A stretch of 64,000 nucleotides of DNA, taken from Campylobacter volucris. Lineage in GTDB: Bacteria > Campylobacterota > Campylobacteria > Campylobacterales > Campylobacteraceae. Each line of letters starts with the position of its first letter. The first letter of the stretch is position 1. The position numbers were made by a program, and so were the translations under genes. Where the stretch lies: positions 930,001 to 994,000 of the forward strand of contig NZ_CP043428.1 of the NCBI RefSeq assembly GCF_008245045.1. Reading direction: 5' to 3'. The notes under the pieces were generated by a model. The model had not been told where the DNA came from. It worked only from the letters and a program-made list of their open reading frames with translations, and did not search any database. Of this stretch, positions 9,155-17,394 are shown one piece after another.

Positions 9155-9382
9155 CTTACACCTTTTGTTGTGATTAAAAATAATTCGAGATTATATTATA
9201 AAAATTATAATTACGCGATTAATTTTTAAAAATTATTTTAAATTTTAATAATAAAAATATAATTTTTACATTTGCTTATAAAAATTATATTAATTTAAAC
9301 TTAATTTAAAAAAAATATACTACAATTTTGAAATTTAGATTTATACATCTATAAATTTGTTCATTTTAATAAGGAAAGCAAG
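9155..9382. promoter_or_regulatory. Divergent promoter region between cheZ operon and glnA
   Basis: A 228-base, extremely AT-rich spacer with no ORF. Leftward, TATAAT-like hexamers (complement of 195-200 and of 204-209, that is 9195-9200 and 9204-9209) lie 40-55 bases before cheZ. Rightward, TATACT/TACAAT at 9316-9326 is a plausible -10 for glnA, and an AAGGAAAG ribosome binding site precedes its ATG. No clear operator was seen. The exact promoters are guesses from base pattern. Confidence 0.4.
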
Positions 9383-10813
9383 ATGGGAAAATTTGTAAAA
9401 AATGTGGAAGAATTTTTTGGATATTGCAAAGAGCATGAAGTTTTGTTTGTTAATTTTAGATTTACAGATATGATAGGAACTTGGCATCATATCACATACA
9501 ATATCAAAGCAGTAGATGAGGATACTTTTAAAAATGGAATTCCTTTTGATGCTAGTTCTTTGCATGGATGGCAACCGATAGAAAAGTCTGATATGATTTT
9601 AAAACCTGATGTAAAAAGTGCATTTTTAGATCCTTTCACTGCTGATCCAACTATCATTGTAATTTGCGATGTTTATGATATCTATAAAGGACAAATGTAT
9701 GAAAAATGTCCTAGAAGTATTGCAAAAAAAGCGATGGAATATTTAGCCAATAGCAACATTGCAGATAGTGCTTATTTTGGCCCTGAAAATGAATTTTTCA
9801 TCTTTGATGATGTAAAAATTATAGATTCTCCAAATTGCTCAAAATATGAAGTAGATACAGAAGAAGGAGAATGGAACGATAATAAAGATTTCACAGATAG
9901 TTATAATACTGGCCATAGACCTAGAAATAAAGGTGGATACTTCCCTGTTTCACCAATTGATTCTAGTGTAGATATACGCTCTGAAATGGTTCAGGTTTTA
10001 GAAAGAGTTGGATTAAAAGTTTTTGTTCATCATCATGAAGTAGCTCAAGGACAAGCAGAAATTGGAGTAGAATTTGGAAATCTAGTTGAAGCAGCAGATA
10101 ATGTTCAAATTTATAAATATGTTGTAAAAATGGTTGCTCATCTAAATGGAAAAACTGCTACTTTCATGCCAAAACCTTTATATGGTGATAATGGAAATGG
10201 TATGCATGTGCATATGAGTCTTTGGAAAGATGGAGTAAATTTATTTTATGATAAAGATGGGTATGGGAAATTAAGTCAATGTGCTATTAATTACATAGGT
10301 GGTATTTTGGCTAATGCTAGGAGTGTTGCTGCCTTTACAAATCCAAGTTCAAATTCATACAAAAGAATAGTCCCTGGCTTTGAGGCTCCTTGTATTTTAA
10401 CCTATTCTTGTCAAAATCGCTCAGCAAGTTGTCGCGTGCCTTATGGAATCAATGAAAAAAGCGCTAGGATAGAAATAAGATTTCCAGATAATACCGCAAA
10501 TCCTTATCTAGCTTTTACAAGTTTATTGATGGCTGGACTTGATGGTATTAAAAATCAAACAAAACCAGTTGGACCAATGGATGAAAATCTTTTTGCTTTA
10601 ACTTTAGATGAAATCAGAGAAAAAGGTATAGAGCAACTTCCTCACACTTTAAGAGGTTCGCTTGAAGCATTAATTCGTAAAAATGCTTTCTTAAAACCTG
10701 TAATGAGTGATGTTTTTATAGATGATTATCAGCATATGAAATTTGAAACTCAAGTTTGGCCAGTTGAAGCTCGACCGACTGCTTATGAATTTAAAACTTG
10801 TTATTCTTGCTAA
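9383..10813 (+). CDS. glnA: Glutamine synthetase, type I
   Basis: A 476-residue dodecameric GS that joins glutamate and ammonia with ATP. The beta-grasp domain opens with [15 protein letters not shown], and catalytic blocks follow: [39 protein letters not shown] and RIEIRFPD. The segment where enteric enzymes carry the adenylylated Tyr (NLYDLP) reads NLFALT, with Phe at about residue 404, so covalent control by GlnE-type adenylylation is not possible at that site. H. pylori GS is known to lack this Tyr as well. A good SD (AAGGAAAG) lies upstream, and the gene ends in a hairpin shared with purU. Confidence 0.97.
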   Translation: MGKFVKNVEEFFGYCKEHEVLFVNFRFTDMIGTWHHITYNIKAVDEDTFKNGIPFDASSLHGWQPIEKSDMILKPDVKSAFLDPFTADPTIIVICDVYDIYKGQMYEKCPRSIAKKAMEYLANSNIADSAYFGPENEFFIFDDVKIIDSPNCSKYEVDTEEGEWNDNKDFTDSYNTGHRPRNKGGYFPVSPIDSSVDIRSEMVQVLERVGLKVFVHHHEVAQGQAEIGVEFGNLVEAADNVQIYKYVVKMVAHLNGKTATFMPKPLYGDNGNGMHVHMSLWKDGVNLFYDKDGYGKLSQCAINYIGGILANARSVAAFTNPSSNSYKRIVPGFEAPCILTYSCQNRSASCRVPYGINEKSARIEIRFPDNTANPYLAFTSLLMAGLDGIKNQTKPVGPMDENLFALTLDEIREKGIEQLPHTLRGSLEALIRKNAFLKPVMSDVFIDDYQHMKFETQVWPVEARPTAYEFKTCYSC

Positions 10814-10840
10814 ATTGATGCCATTTTGGGCATCAATTTA
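10811..10840. terminator. Bidirectional terminator between glnA and purU
   Basis: A perfect 12-bp stem (10811-10822 with 10829-10840) and a 6-base loop ATTTTG, flanked by A/T runs. The left arm begins with the glnA stop codon and the right arm ends with the purU stop codon, so the hairpin serves both convergent genes. Confidence 0.8.
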
Positions 10841-11665
10841 AAATACTATTGTTTTATTATTATAAATAAAAATCCTATCATCAAAGACAAGATCTAAAGC
10901 TTTTGATAAAACATTTTTTTCGACATTACGACCAGCTTGCTGCATCATCTGCCAAGAATATTCATGTGTTACAGGAATGACATCTTGAGTGATGATAGGA
11001 CCTTCATCTAAATCATTATTAACAAAATGCGCAGTCGCTCCAATAATCTTAACACCTCGCTCATATGCTTGTTTATATGGGTTTGCTCCTATAAAAGCTG
11101 GTAAAAAAGAATGATGGATATTAATGATTTTTCCTTCAAAATGCTGCACAAAAGAAGGAGATAAAATTCTCATATATTTGGCCAATACTATATAGTCAAA
11201 TTCATATTGACTTAAACACTCAAGTATTTTTTCTTCATGATTTTCTCTGGTTAAATTTTGAGCTTCTATGGTATGAAAAGGGATGCTAAATTTATCCACT
11301 AAAGGCTTTAAAATATCATAATTTGCTATTACAGCTTTGATATTAGCATTAAATTCATTGCTAAAATGACGGATTAATAATTCTCCAAGACAATGTGTTT
11401 CTTTAGTAGCAAAAACAATGATATCTTTTTTTCTTTTTTCACAAATTTCTATCAAAGCATCATTTGGTAAAACTGCTTCTAAAGTTCCTTTAAAAGCTTG
11501 TAAGTCAAGCTCTCCTTCTAAGTGGGCTCTAAAGAAAAATCTTTCCTCGCCGACAAATTCATCGTTTTTAACAATATTTATCCTATATTTAAAAATCACA
11601 TCTGAAATTCTATAAATCAAACCTTTTTCATCACTACAAGAAATTTTTAAAATATACTCTTTCAC
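10838..11665 (-). CDS. purU: Formyltetrahydrofolate deformylase
   Basis: A 275-residue PurU that hydrolyses 10-formyl-THF to THF and formate, balancing one-carbon units and feeding formate to purine synthesis. Residues 1-80 form an ACT domain (CSDEKGLIYRISDVIFKYRI). The formyltransferase-like catalytic domain follows, with INIHHSFLPAFIGANPYKQA and IGATAHFVNNDLDEGPII containing the active Asn/His/Asp residues. It overlaps cca by 4 bases and is last in its operon. The end coincides with the shared hairpin. Length is normal. Confidence 0.95.
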   Translation of the reverse strand: MKEYILKISCSDEKGLIYRISDVIFKYRINIVKNDEFVGEERFFFRAHLEGELDLQAFKGTLEAVLPNDALIEICEKRKKDIIVFATKETHCLGELLIRHFSNEFNANIKAVIANYDILKPLVDKFSIPFHTIEAQNLTRENHEEKILECLSQYEFDYIVLAKYMRILSPSFVQHFEGKIINIHHSFLPAFIGANPYKQAYERGVKIIGATAHFVNNDLDEGPIITQDVIPVTHEYSWQMMQQAGRNVEKNVLSKALDLVFDDRIFIYNNKTIVF

Positions 11666-12774
11666 ACTAACTCCTTTAAATATTTTTTAATTTCTTCAAG
11701 CTTACTCTCGCGAAGTTTTACTCCAAGATCTTTTCCAATATAACCTTGTTTTATTAAATCTTTAGCACAAATCTTATTTTCAAATTTTTTATCAAATAAT
11801 CTTATTTTCCTAGCTTGCTCGATACGCTCTTTATTCCACAGACCTAGCCAATCACAAAGCTTAATTTCTAAAGCAATTGTAGCCAAATCAAAATCACTTA
11901 TTTTATCTAAAATAAATTTTTGTTCGCTTTTTTTAAAAAATTCTTTTTTGATTTTAGTTTTTTTAAAAAAATCATCTTTTGAAATTTGAAAAAAATTTAA
12001 ATACAAATATAAAAACAAAGCCTCATCTTTGATGTATTTTTGACTCATACCAAGCAATGCTTTAAAATTTTGATCATTATAACTTTTATAATAAAAAATT
12101 TTATCTTCTAAATTTAAAATTTGAAAAAATTCATAAGCTTTGTCTAAATTTGAAGTTTTAAAAATTTTATAAAGCTCTTCATTGATTCTTTCTCTTGAAA
12201 GATCGCTAATATCCATATTTTGCATTAAAGCTAAAGTAGTATCAGCTATATTTAAATCAAAACGACAAGCAAAAGAAATAGCACGCAAAATTCTCAAACT
12301 ATCTTCTATAAAGCTTTCATCATTTATATGTCTTAATATTTTTAAATTTAAATCTTTCAAACCATCATAAAAATCATAAAATTTATAATCAAAGATATTA
12401 ACCATCAAAGCATTAAGAGTAAAATCTCTTCTTTTTGCACCATCTTTTTCATCATTGCAAATTTTAACTTCAAAGCCTTTATGGCCTATAGAAGTTTTAT
12501 TTTCATATCTTGCAAGCGCAAGATCAAAATTTTTATATTTATACACAAAAAAACTTTTTCCAAAACCTTTTGCGCCAAGTTGTGTCATTAAATGATCAAA
12601 TTTTAAAGGATCTATATCATAAATTTCTATATCATAATCATTGCTGGGTAAATTTAAAAAAGAATTTCTTACACAACCTCCTACTAAATATGCTCTTTTA
12701 GTATGAGGTTGTAAGATTTTTTTGATGCTTAAAAAATCGTTGTTATTTTTTAAGTCTATCTTCAATTTTTGCAA
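11662..12774 (-). CDS. cca: CCA tRNA nucleotidyltransferase / poly(A) polymerase family
   Basis: A 370-residue class II nucleotidyltransferase that probably adds the 3' CCA to tRNA. The head domain shows LVGGCVRNSF, the D-Y-D metal-binding pair in NDYDIEIYD, and the RRDFTLNALMVN motif; DSLRILRAISFACRFDL follows in the neck. The C-terminal half is helical and poorly conserved. The start lies inside the end of the ciaD-like gene (32-base overlap), typical for this compact operon. In related Campylobacter this is the single such gene, which favours CCA addition over polyadenylation. Confidence 0.92.
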   Translation of the reverse strand: MQKLKIDLKNNNDFLSIKKILQPHTKRAYLVGGCVRNSFLNLPSNDYDIEIYDIDPLKFDHLMTQLGAKGFGKSFFVYKYKNFDLALARYENKTSIGHKGFEVKICNDEKDGAKRRDFTLNALMVNIFDYKFYDFYDGLKDLNLKILRHINDESFIEDSLRILRAISFACRFDLNIADTTLALMQNMDISDLSRERINEELYKIFKTSNLDKAYEFFQILNLEDKIFYYKSYNDQNFKALLGMSQKYIKDEALFLYLYLNFFQISKDDFFKKTKIKKEFFKKSEQKFILDKISDFDLATIALEIKLCDWLGLWNKERIEQARKIRLFDKKFENKICAKDLIKQGYIGKDLGVKLRESKLEEIKKYLKELV

Positions 12775-13177
12775 GTAAAAACTCTAAAAAAGTTATAGTT
12801 ATATCTAATCTCTTTTCTAAATGTTCATCTTTGGTGTTTTTTAAACCTTCAAACAATACTAAAATTCTTTCTCTAAGATTTTTTAGAAAAAACTCTTCAT
12901 TATTTTGTATAGGTTCTTCTTTTGCAACAAGTTCTTCGATCTTTAAAACAGGTTTTTCTTCAGCAATTTTTACTTCTAATTGATCAAGTTCTTGCATGAG
13001 CTCTTGTGTTACTTTATTAAGCTCTTCTTTGATTTGCATATCTTGCTCTTTTGGTTCTTCTTGGACTTGAGGAATTTCTTCTACCATAGGAGCAAATTCA
13101 TCGTTTTTGGTATTTTTGTTATCAAGCTCTAAATTTACTTCACTAATTGCTTTTTTTGCTAAATCTTCGATATTCAT
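12743..13177 (-). CDS. ciaD: CiaD-like secreted effector homologue
   Basis: A 144-residue acidic protein matching the ends of C. jejuni CiaD (Cj0788) as I recall it: an N-terminal MNIEDLAKKAISEV and a C-terminal LRERILVLFEGL plus FLEFLLAKIEDRLKK. CiaD is exported through the flagellar apparatus and alters host MAP-kinase signalling in C. jejuni. The Glu-rich middle (residues 30-95) is divergent, so the host-interaction motif cannot be vouched for here. ATG at 13177 is preferred over the GTG at 13192: it overlaps the preceding TGA (ATGA) and has AAGGTGG about 11 bases upstream. The gene precedes cca. Confidence 0.72.
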   Translation of the reverse strand: MNIEDLAKKAISEVNLELDNKNTKNDEFAPMVEEIPQVQEEPKEQDMQIKEELNKVTQELMQELDQLEVKIAEEKPVLKIEELVAKEEPIQNNEEFFLKNLRERILVLFEGLKNTKDEHLEKRLDITITFLEFLLAKIEDRLKK

Positions 13178-13419
13178 AGTTTTATTAACCACCTTTTAAA
13201 TTCATTAATTTCTTCTTCGCTTTTCATATTTACAAAAAAATCAAGCATTTCATAATTTAAATCTTCATGATTTGAACGCAATCCGCTTAATCTTCTAATC
13301 GCATCAATAGCATTTTTATTTTGTGGATCTTGTTTTAAAATATTTTTATATATTTCCAAAGCTTCGCTTTTAAGTCCTTGTGCCTCATATATTGACGCTT
13401 CAGTAACTGTGTATCTCAT
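13174..13419 (-). CDS. Small TPR-like protein, unknown function
   Basis: An 81-residue protein. Residues 5-45 resemble one tetratricopeptide repeat (ASIYEAQGLKSEALEIYKNI, then DPQNKNAIDAIRRLSGL), and the rest is helical and charged. No signal peptide is present. Its stop overlaps the ATG of the ciaD-like gene by 4 bases, so the two are likely translated together. A chaperone-like or scaffolding role for a TPR beside an exported protein is tempting but is speculation. A TATAAT-like hexamer lies in the 63 bases before it, so it probably has its own promoter. Confidence 0.75.
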   Translation of the reverse strand: MRYTVTEASIYEAQGLKSEALEIYKNILKQDPQNKNAIDAIRRLSGLRSNHEDLNYEMLDFFVNMKSEEEINEFKRWLIKL

Positions 13420-13482
13420 ATAAAACCTACAAATTATAATTTTATAAATATTATCTAAAAAGTATTTAATATAATTTTAATT

Positions 13483-14652
13483 TTATTTGATTACCTTTGC
13501 ATTATAAGCTAAAAATACAAAAATATTCAACAAAATTCCAACCAAAATCAATAATAATAAACCAAAATTAAAATTTCCAAATTTATCATGAAAAATCCCT
13601 ATAACCCAAGGAGCTTGAGCTGCTATTAAATACCCTATCCCTTGTGACATTGCAGAAAGTTTTGCTGCTATGGCTGTGTTTGAACTTTTGGTAGCTATTA
13701 AAAGCAAAGTTATAGTAAAAATACCACTTGATCCACATCCTATTAAAAATGCAACACAAAATAAAGCAACTTTAGAATCAAAAAACAAAAGCATACAAAA
13801 ACTCAAAAAATACGCAATACTTAAAGATAAAATATAAAAAATTCTAATTTTGTATTGAATTTTTCCTAAAATTACAGGAGTTAAAAAAGCCACAGGAAGA
13901 CCTATGATTTGAGATAATAATAAAATATTAGAACCAAAACCAATATCATAACCTTTTTGACTTATTATCACACTAAGCCATGCAAAAAGACTATAGGATA
14001 AAAAACTTTGAAGCCCCATTAATATAGTTATTTTCCAAGCATCTAAGCTTTTGAAAATATCTAAATTAATATATTTTTTATTTTGATTTCGGATTAATCT
14101 TTTATTTTTTAAATGAGGTAGATAAAAAATAATTGCTAAAAATGCAAAAATTATCCAAAAAATCATTGCTTCTTTAATATTAAAAATATTTAACAAAGGC
14201 AAAGATAAAGCTACTCCAACAATAGAAGAAATTCCCAAAAATAAACTATATAGCCCCATGATATTGGAAGATTTTTTCGAAAATTTTTCTTTAATAAAAC
14301 TAGGTAATAAAACATTTGCAATAGCTATACCACTACCTATAAAAAACACACCCGAAAATAAACCTATTTTTCCTCCATAGCTGCGTATAATCTCTCCTAT
14401 TAAAATTAACAATAAAGCAAACAATAAAGCTCTAACTTGAGAAAAATATGATACAAAAAACGAAACAAAACCAAAGGCGATTAAAGGTAAAGCTGTAAGC
14501 ATTCCTGCTAAAGCTGAGTTGATGTTATAATATTCTTTGATATGTTCTATCATAGGTCCTAAAGAGGTTATAGGTGCTCTAAGATTTAAAGCAACGACAA
14601 TTACTATAAAAACATTAATCCAAAAGATTTTTTTGTAAGAAATTTGCATCAT
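13483..14652 (-). CDS. MFS transporter, CynX/NimT type
   Basis: A 389-residue protein with about twelve hydrophobic segments. It resembles the CynX/NimT branch of the major facilitator superfamily: TM1 runs into NLRAPITSLGP, and the mid-block IANVLLPSFIKEKFSKKSSNIMGLYS is typical of this branch. Characterised relatives move cyanate or 2-nitroimidazole, but the substrate here is unknown. It starts 11 bases after the last small gene of the nap operon, so it may be co-transcribed with nap. No good SD is visible. It seems absent at this spot in C. jejuni as I remember it. Two ATGs (14652, 14649) are equally good starts. Confidence 0.8.
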   Translation of the reverse strand: MMQISYKKIFWINVFIVIVVALNLRAPITSLGPMIEHIKEYYNINSALAGMLTALPLIAFGFVSFFVSYFSQVRALLFALLLILIGEIIRSYGGKIGLFSGVFFIGSGIAIANVLLPSFIKEKFSKKSSNIMGLYSLFLGISSIVGVALSLPLLNIFNIKEAMIFWIIFAFLAIIFYLPHLKNKRLIRNQNKKYINLDIFKSLDAWKITILMGLQSFLSYSLFAWLSVIISQKGYDIGFGSNILLLSQIIGLPVAFLTPVILGKIQYKIRIFYILSLSIAYFLSFCMLLFFDSKVALFCVAFLIGCGSSGIFTITLLLIATKSSNTAIAAKLSAMSQGIGYLIAAQAPWVIGIFHDKFGNFNFGLLLLILVGILLNIFVFLAYNAKVIK

Positions 14653-14663
14653 TAGATTAAAAA

Positions 14664-14837
14664 TTACTTATGTTGATTAAGAATATTTTCAATATATTGT
14701 TGTTTTTCATTTTTTAAATCATCTTTGGTTTTTTGCTGGTGATTGGCTTTAGCAATTTCATTTTCCTTAGAAAAATAAATATGATCAATAACAAAAACGG
14801 AAACTATAATCACAAATATAGGAATTAAAAACACCAT
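14664..14837 (-). CDS. Small membrane protein at the end of the nap operon
   Basis: A 57-residue ORF, MVFLIPIFVIIVSVFVIDHI followed by a charged tail ending NILNQHK. It has one N-terminal membrane helix (residues 2-20) and a hydrophilic, Lys/Gln/Asn-rich C-terminal part. It starts 3 bases after the napD stop and ends 11 bases before the MFS gene. A small hydrophobic protein at the same place follows napD in C. jejuni (Cj0786), which supports this as a real gene. Function is unknown; an accessory role in the Nap complex is inference. Confidence 0.78.
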   Translation of the reverse strand: MVFLIPIFVIIVSVFVIDHIYFSKENEIAKANHQQKTKDDLKNEKQQYIENILNQHK

Positions 14838-14840
14838 ACA

Positions 14841-15176
14841 CTAAAACTTTTTATAGATATTACCATAATATTCTAGATTGTCTTTTTTTAGTTTTTCATT
14901 AAAATCATCTGCTTGAAAATTTGCTTTTAAAATTTTTTCTCTTTCTTCATCTAAATCTTGATAGGAAAAAACCATATTAATACTTATAATATCATCAAGT
15001 TTTTCTAAATTTTTATAAGCACTTAATTCATCTTCTAAATTTTCACTTTCTATTATCACAACAATCTTATCATCTTGAACCAATTCCACACTGCAAAATG
15101 GAACTTTTTCAATTTTTTCTTTAATTTGTTCAATTTTTTCTTTTTTACTTACAATCAAAACACTAGAAAGATTCAT
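14841..15176 (-). CDS. napD: NapD, NapA maturation chaperone
   Basis: A 111-residue protein opening MNLSSVLIVSKKEKIEQI, the ferredoxin-like NapD fold (S-S-hydrophobic-hydrophobic-V). NapD binds the Tat signal peptide of NapA and is needed for cofactor insertion before export. The C-terminal 30 residues are divergent and charged, longer than in enteric NapD. It overlaps napL by 14 bases and is followed at once by the 57-residue membrane protein. Operon position and N-terminal pattern make the call solid. Confidence 0.88.
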   Translation of the reverse strand: MNLSSVLIVSKKEKIEQIKEKIEKVPFCSVELVQDDKIVVIIESENLEDELSAYKNLEKLDDIISINMVFSYQDLDEEREKILKANFQADDFNEKLKKDNLEYYGNIYKKF

Positions 15177-16089
15177 TTATACTCCAAAATATTATTGTAT
15201 TTTCATAACCTGCACTGATAAATTCATGATCATTTAAAAATATAAGATATTCTAACAAAAAATCCTTATTTTGAAATGTTTTTATAGTTTGTAAGGTATT
15301 TGTATCGACAAGTTCTATGGTATTTTTTTCATTATCTCCAAAAATAGCTATACTCGCATTAAAATTTAAAGCACAAGTGTATATCAAAAAATCCCTTTCT
15401 AAGCTTTTTTCTTCACCATTTTTTACAATACCTAATTTTCTATCAGTTCCACAGCTAACTATGGTTTTATTTTTAAAATCTAATTGATAAATATTATCTT
15501 TATGTATATTTTTATAATTTTTCACAATTTGAAATTTTTTTAAGTCAAAAACTATAATCTGGCCACTTTCAAAACCAGCAACCAAAGTATTTTTATCGTC
15601 ATTTAAAACAACATCGCTTAAGCTTGAAGTAGAAAAAGTAAATTTTTTAATAGTATTTTTTGTTTTCAAATCTAAAATTTCAATACCAGATCCTAATAAA
15701 GCTAACAAAATAGTATTTTCATCCAAAAACAAAGCTTTTTTTACCCCATCATTTGAAAGTTTAAAACTTGTTAATTGATTGTCTTTGTAAATATTTATAT
15801 TTTTACTACCAAAATCTCCTTCGCTTAAAACCAATATACTATTTTTAAAAAAATCAATGCTATAAATTCTAGCATTAGCATTTTCTTCATAAAAATTTTT
15901 AATCTTAGCTAGTTGGGTGATAGTATGAATTTTTTTATCTTTAATGGAGAAACTTAAAATTTCTCCATTATCAAGTCCTATAAGTAGTTTTTCATCTACT
16001 AATTTTATAGTATTTAGATTAGAATTTAGTTTTAATTCATATGAAAATGCACAAACCCAAACCAATAAGATGAAAAATACTACTCTCAT
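15163..16089 (-). CDS. napL: NapL, periplasmic beta-propeller of the Nap system
   Basis: A 308-residue protein with an N-terminal signal peptide (MRVVFFILLVWVCAFSYE) and then WD40-like blades (for example DKNTLVAGFESGQIIVFDLK, DFKNKTIVSCGTDRKLGIV). NapL is found in epsilonproteobacterial nap operons. It is not required for basic activity in relatives, and its exact role in maturation or assembly is unsettled. It sits 5 bases after napB and overlaps napD. Identification rests on position, signal peptide and propeller pattern. Confidence 0.88.
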   Translation of the reverse strand: MRVVFFILLVWVCAFSYELKLNSNLNTIKLVDEKLLIGLDNGEILSFSIKDKKIHTITQLAKIKNFYEENANARIYSIDFFKNSILVLSEGDFGSKNINIYKDNQLTSFKLSNDGVKKALFLDENTILLALLGSGIEILDLKTKNTIKKFTFSTSSLSDVVLNDDKNTLVAGFESGQIIVFDLKKFQIVKNYKNIHKDNIYQLDFKNKTIVSCGTDRKLGIVKNGEEKSLERDFLIYTCALNFNASIAIFGDNEKNTIELVDTNTLQTIKTFQNKDFLLEYLIFLNDHEFISAGYENTIIFWSINESF

Positions 16090-16094
16090 AAAAA

Positions 16095-16613
16095 TTATTT
16101 CACACCCTCATTTAAAACATCTAAAAGATTAGATTTTTTCTTTAATTCTTCGTTTTTAAATTGAGCTTTAAAACTATTTCCTACCAAAGGCTTTGCGTCA
16201 CTTTGTGGCACATGGCATTGAGTACAATTAAACCTAGCTTCGCTTATCATATCTTTAGTAGATTTGTTTTTTCTAAAATCAAAATAATGACTCTTAGGAA
16301 GTGGCGTAGCACCAACATCTTTAGCAACTGATTGATCATGACAGCTTAAACAGATATTGTTATCTTTAACTATAGGCAACATACCATCTAAAGTATGCGG
16401 GATCAATGGAGGAGCATTTTCAAATGATCTTTCTATTAAAACAGCTTCTCCTGCAGATGCTTGAGAATACTTCACATCTAATAATTTTACATTTTCACTT
16501 TCTAAACTTGTTTTTCTTAAACCCAAATCTTTTGAATCAACACTATTAACAGCAAACCCACATGCACTTATAAAAACAGCTGCTGCTAAGGATAAAAAGA
16601 TTTTATTTTTCAT
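16095..16613 (-). CDS. napB: NapB, diheme cytochrome c subunit of periplasmic nitrate reductase
   Basis: A 172-residue cytochrome with two c-type heme sites, CLSCH near residue 87 and CTQCH near residue 131, that passes electrons to NapA. His residues in PPLIPHTLDG and PLPKSHYF are likely axial ligands. The N-terminal leader ends I-S-A-C (Cys 18), which fits a lipoprotein box as well as an ordinary signal peptide, so membrane anchoring is possible and unusual. The start overlaps napH by 11 bases. Confidence 0.94.
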   Translation of the reverse strand: MKNKIFLSLAAAVFISACGFAVNSVDSKDLGLRKTSLESENVKLLDVKYSQASAGEAVLIERSFENAPPLIPHTLDGMLPIVKDNNICLSCHDQSVAKDVGATPLPKSHYFDFRKNKSTKDMISEARFNCTQCHVPQSDAKPLVGNSFKAQFKNEELKKKSNLLDVLNEGVK

Positions 16614-17394
16614 TTTCTCTCCTTAAATTTATTATACTAAAACCTAAAGCATCATCACCGCAAACATCAATACATCTTCCACATCTTATACATTCACCTA
16701 AAGTGACATCTTGATCTTTTTTACCTATCATCCAAAGTACTTGTTTTTCAGGGCATACATTAATACACTTATAGCATTTTGTGCATTTTTGCAAATTATA
16801 TCTTACTTTTAAAAGTGAAAAACGAGACACTAAAGCCCAAAAAGCACCCAAAGGACAAAAATAAGAACATGTAAATCTAGGACTTAAAAAAGCATCGATG
16901 CAAAAAATAATCAATGCTATAAATATCCAAGAAATTCCACCAAATATAATCCCTCTTTGGATAATGCCTATATAAGAAAATTCTTCAAATACAGGAAAAG
17001 ATAAAATAAAAGAAAAAAGCAATACCAAAAACAATACATAATAACGCAAATTTTTATTTACATTGATTGTTTTTATCGGACTAAGCTTAAATTTTATTCT
17101 AATAAAATTTGCAAAATCTGTTATGATATTTACAGGACAAACCCAAGCACAATATGCTCTTCCAGCAAAAATAGCATAAAAGCAAAATATCACCAAAGCT
17201 CCACTTAAAACTGCTAAATCCACTTGCAAACTTGCCAACATAAGTTGTAAAAGTGCAAAAGGATCGCTAAGTGGTATGGTTGAAAATAAAACCGAAGAGC
17301 TTAAATTTCCTTTTAAGATAAAACTACATGCACTTAAAGAAAATAATATTAAAATAGAAAATTGCACCATTCTTCTTAAAATAAGATATTTCAT
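16603..17394 (-). CDS. napH: NapH, membrane iron-sulfur quinol dehydrogenase subunit
   Basis: A 263-residue membrane protein with four or five hydrophobic helices and two C-terminal [4Fe-4S] motifs, CTKCYKCINVCP and CIRCGRCIDVCG. The conserved CAWVCPVNI and CSYFCPLGAF segments lie at membrane edges. With NapG it oxidises menaquinol and feeds NapB/NapA, replacing the NapC route, which is absent here. It overlaps napG by 4 bases and napB by 11. All four Cys groups are intact. Confidence 0.95.
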   Translation of the reverse strand: MKYLILRRMVQFSILILFSLSACSFILKGNLSSSVLFSTIPLSDPFALLQLMLASLQVDLAVLSGALVIFCFYAIFAGRAYCAWVCPVNIITDFANFIRIKFKLSPIKTINVNKNLRYYVLFLVLLFSFILSFPVFEEFSYIGIIQRGIIFGGISWIFIALIIFCIDAFLSPRFTCSYFCPLGAFWALVSRFSLLKVRYNLQKCTKCYKCINVCPEKQVLWMIGKKDQDVTLGECIRCGRCIDVCGDDALGFSIINLRRENEK

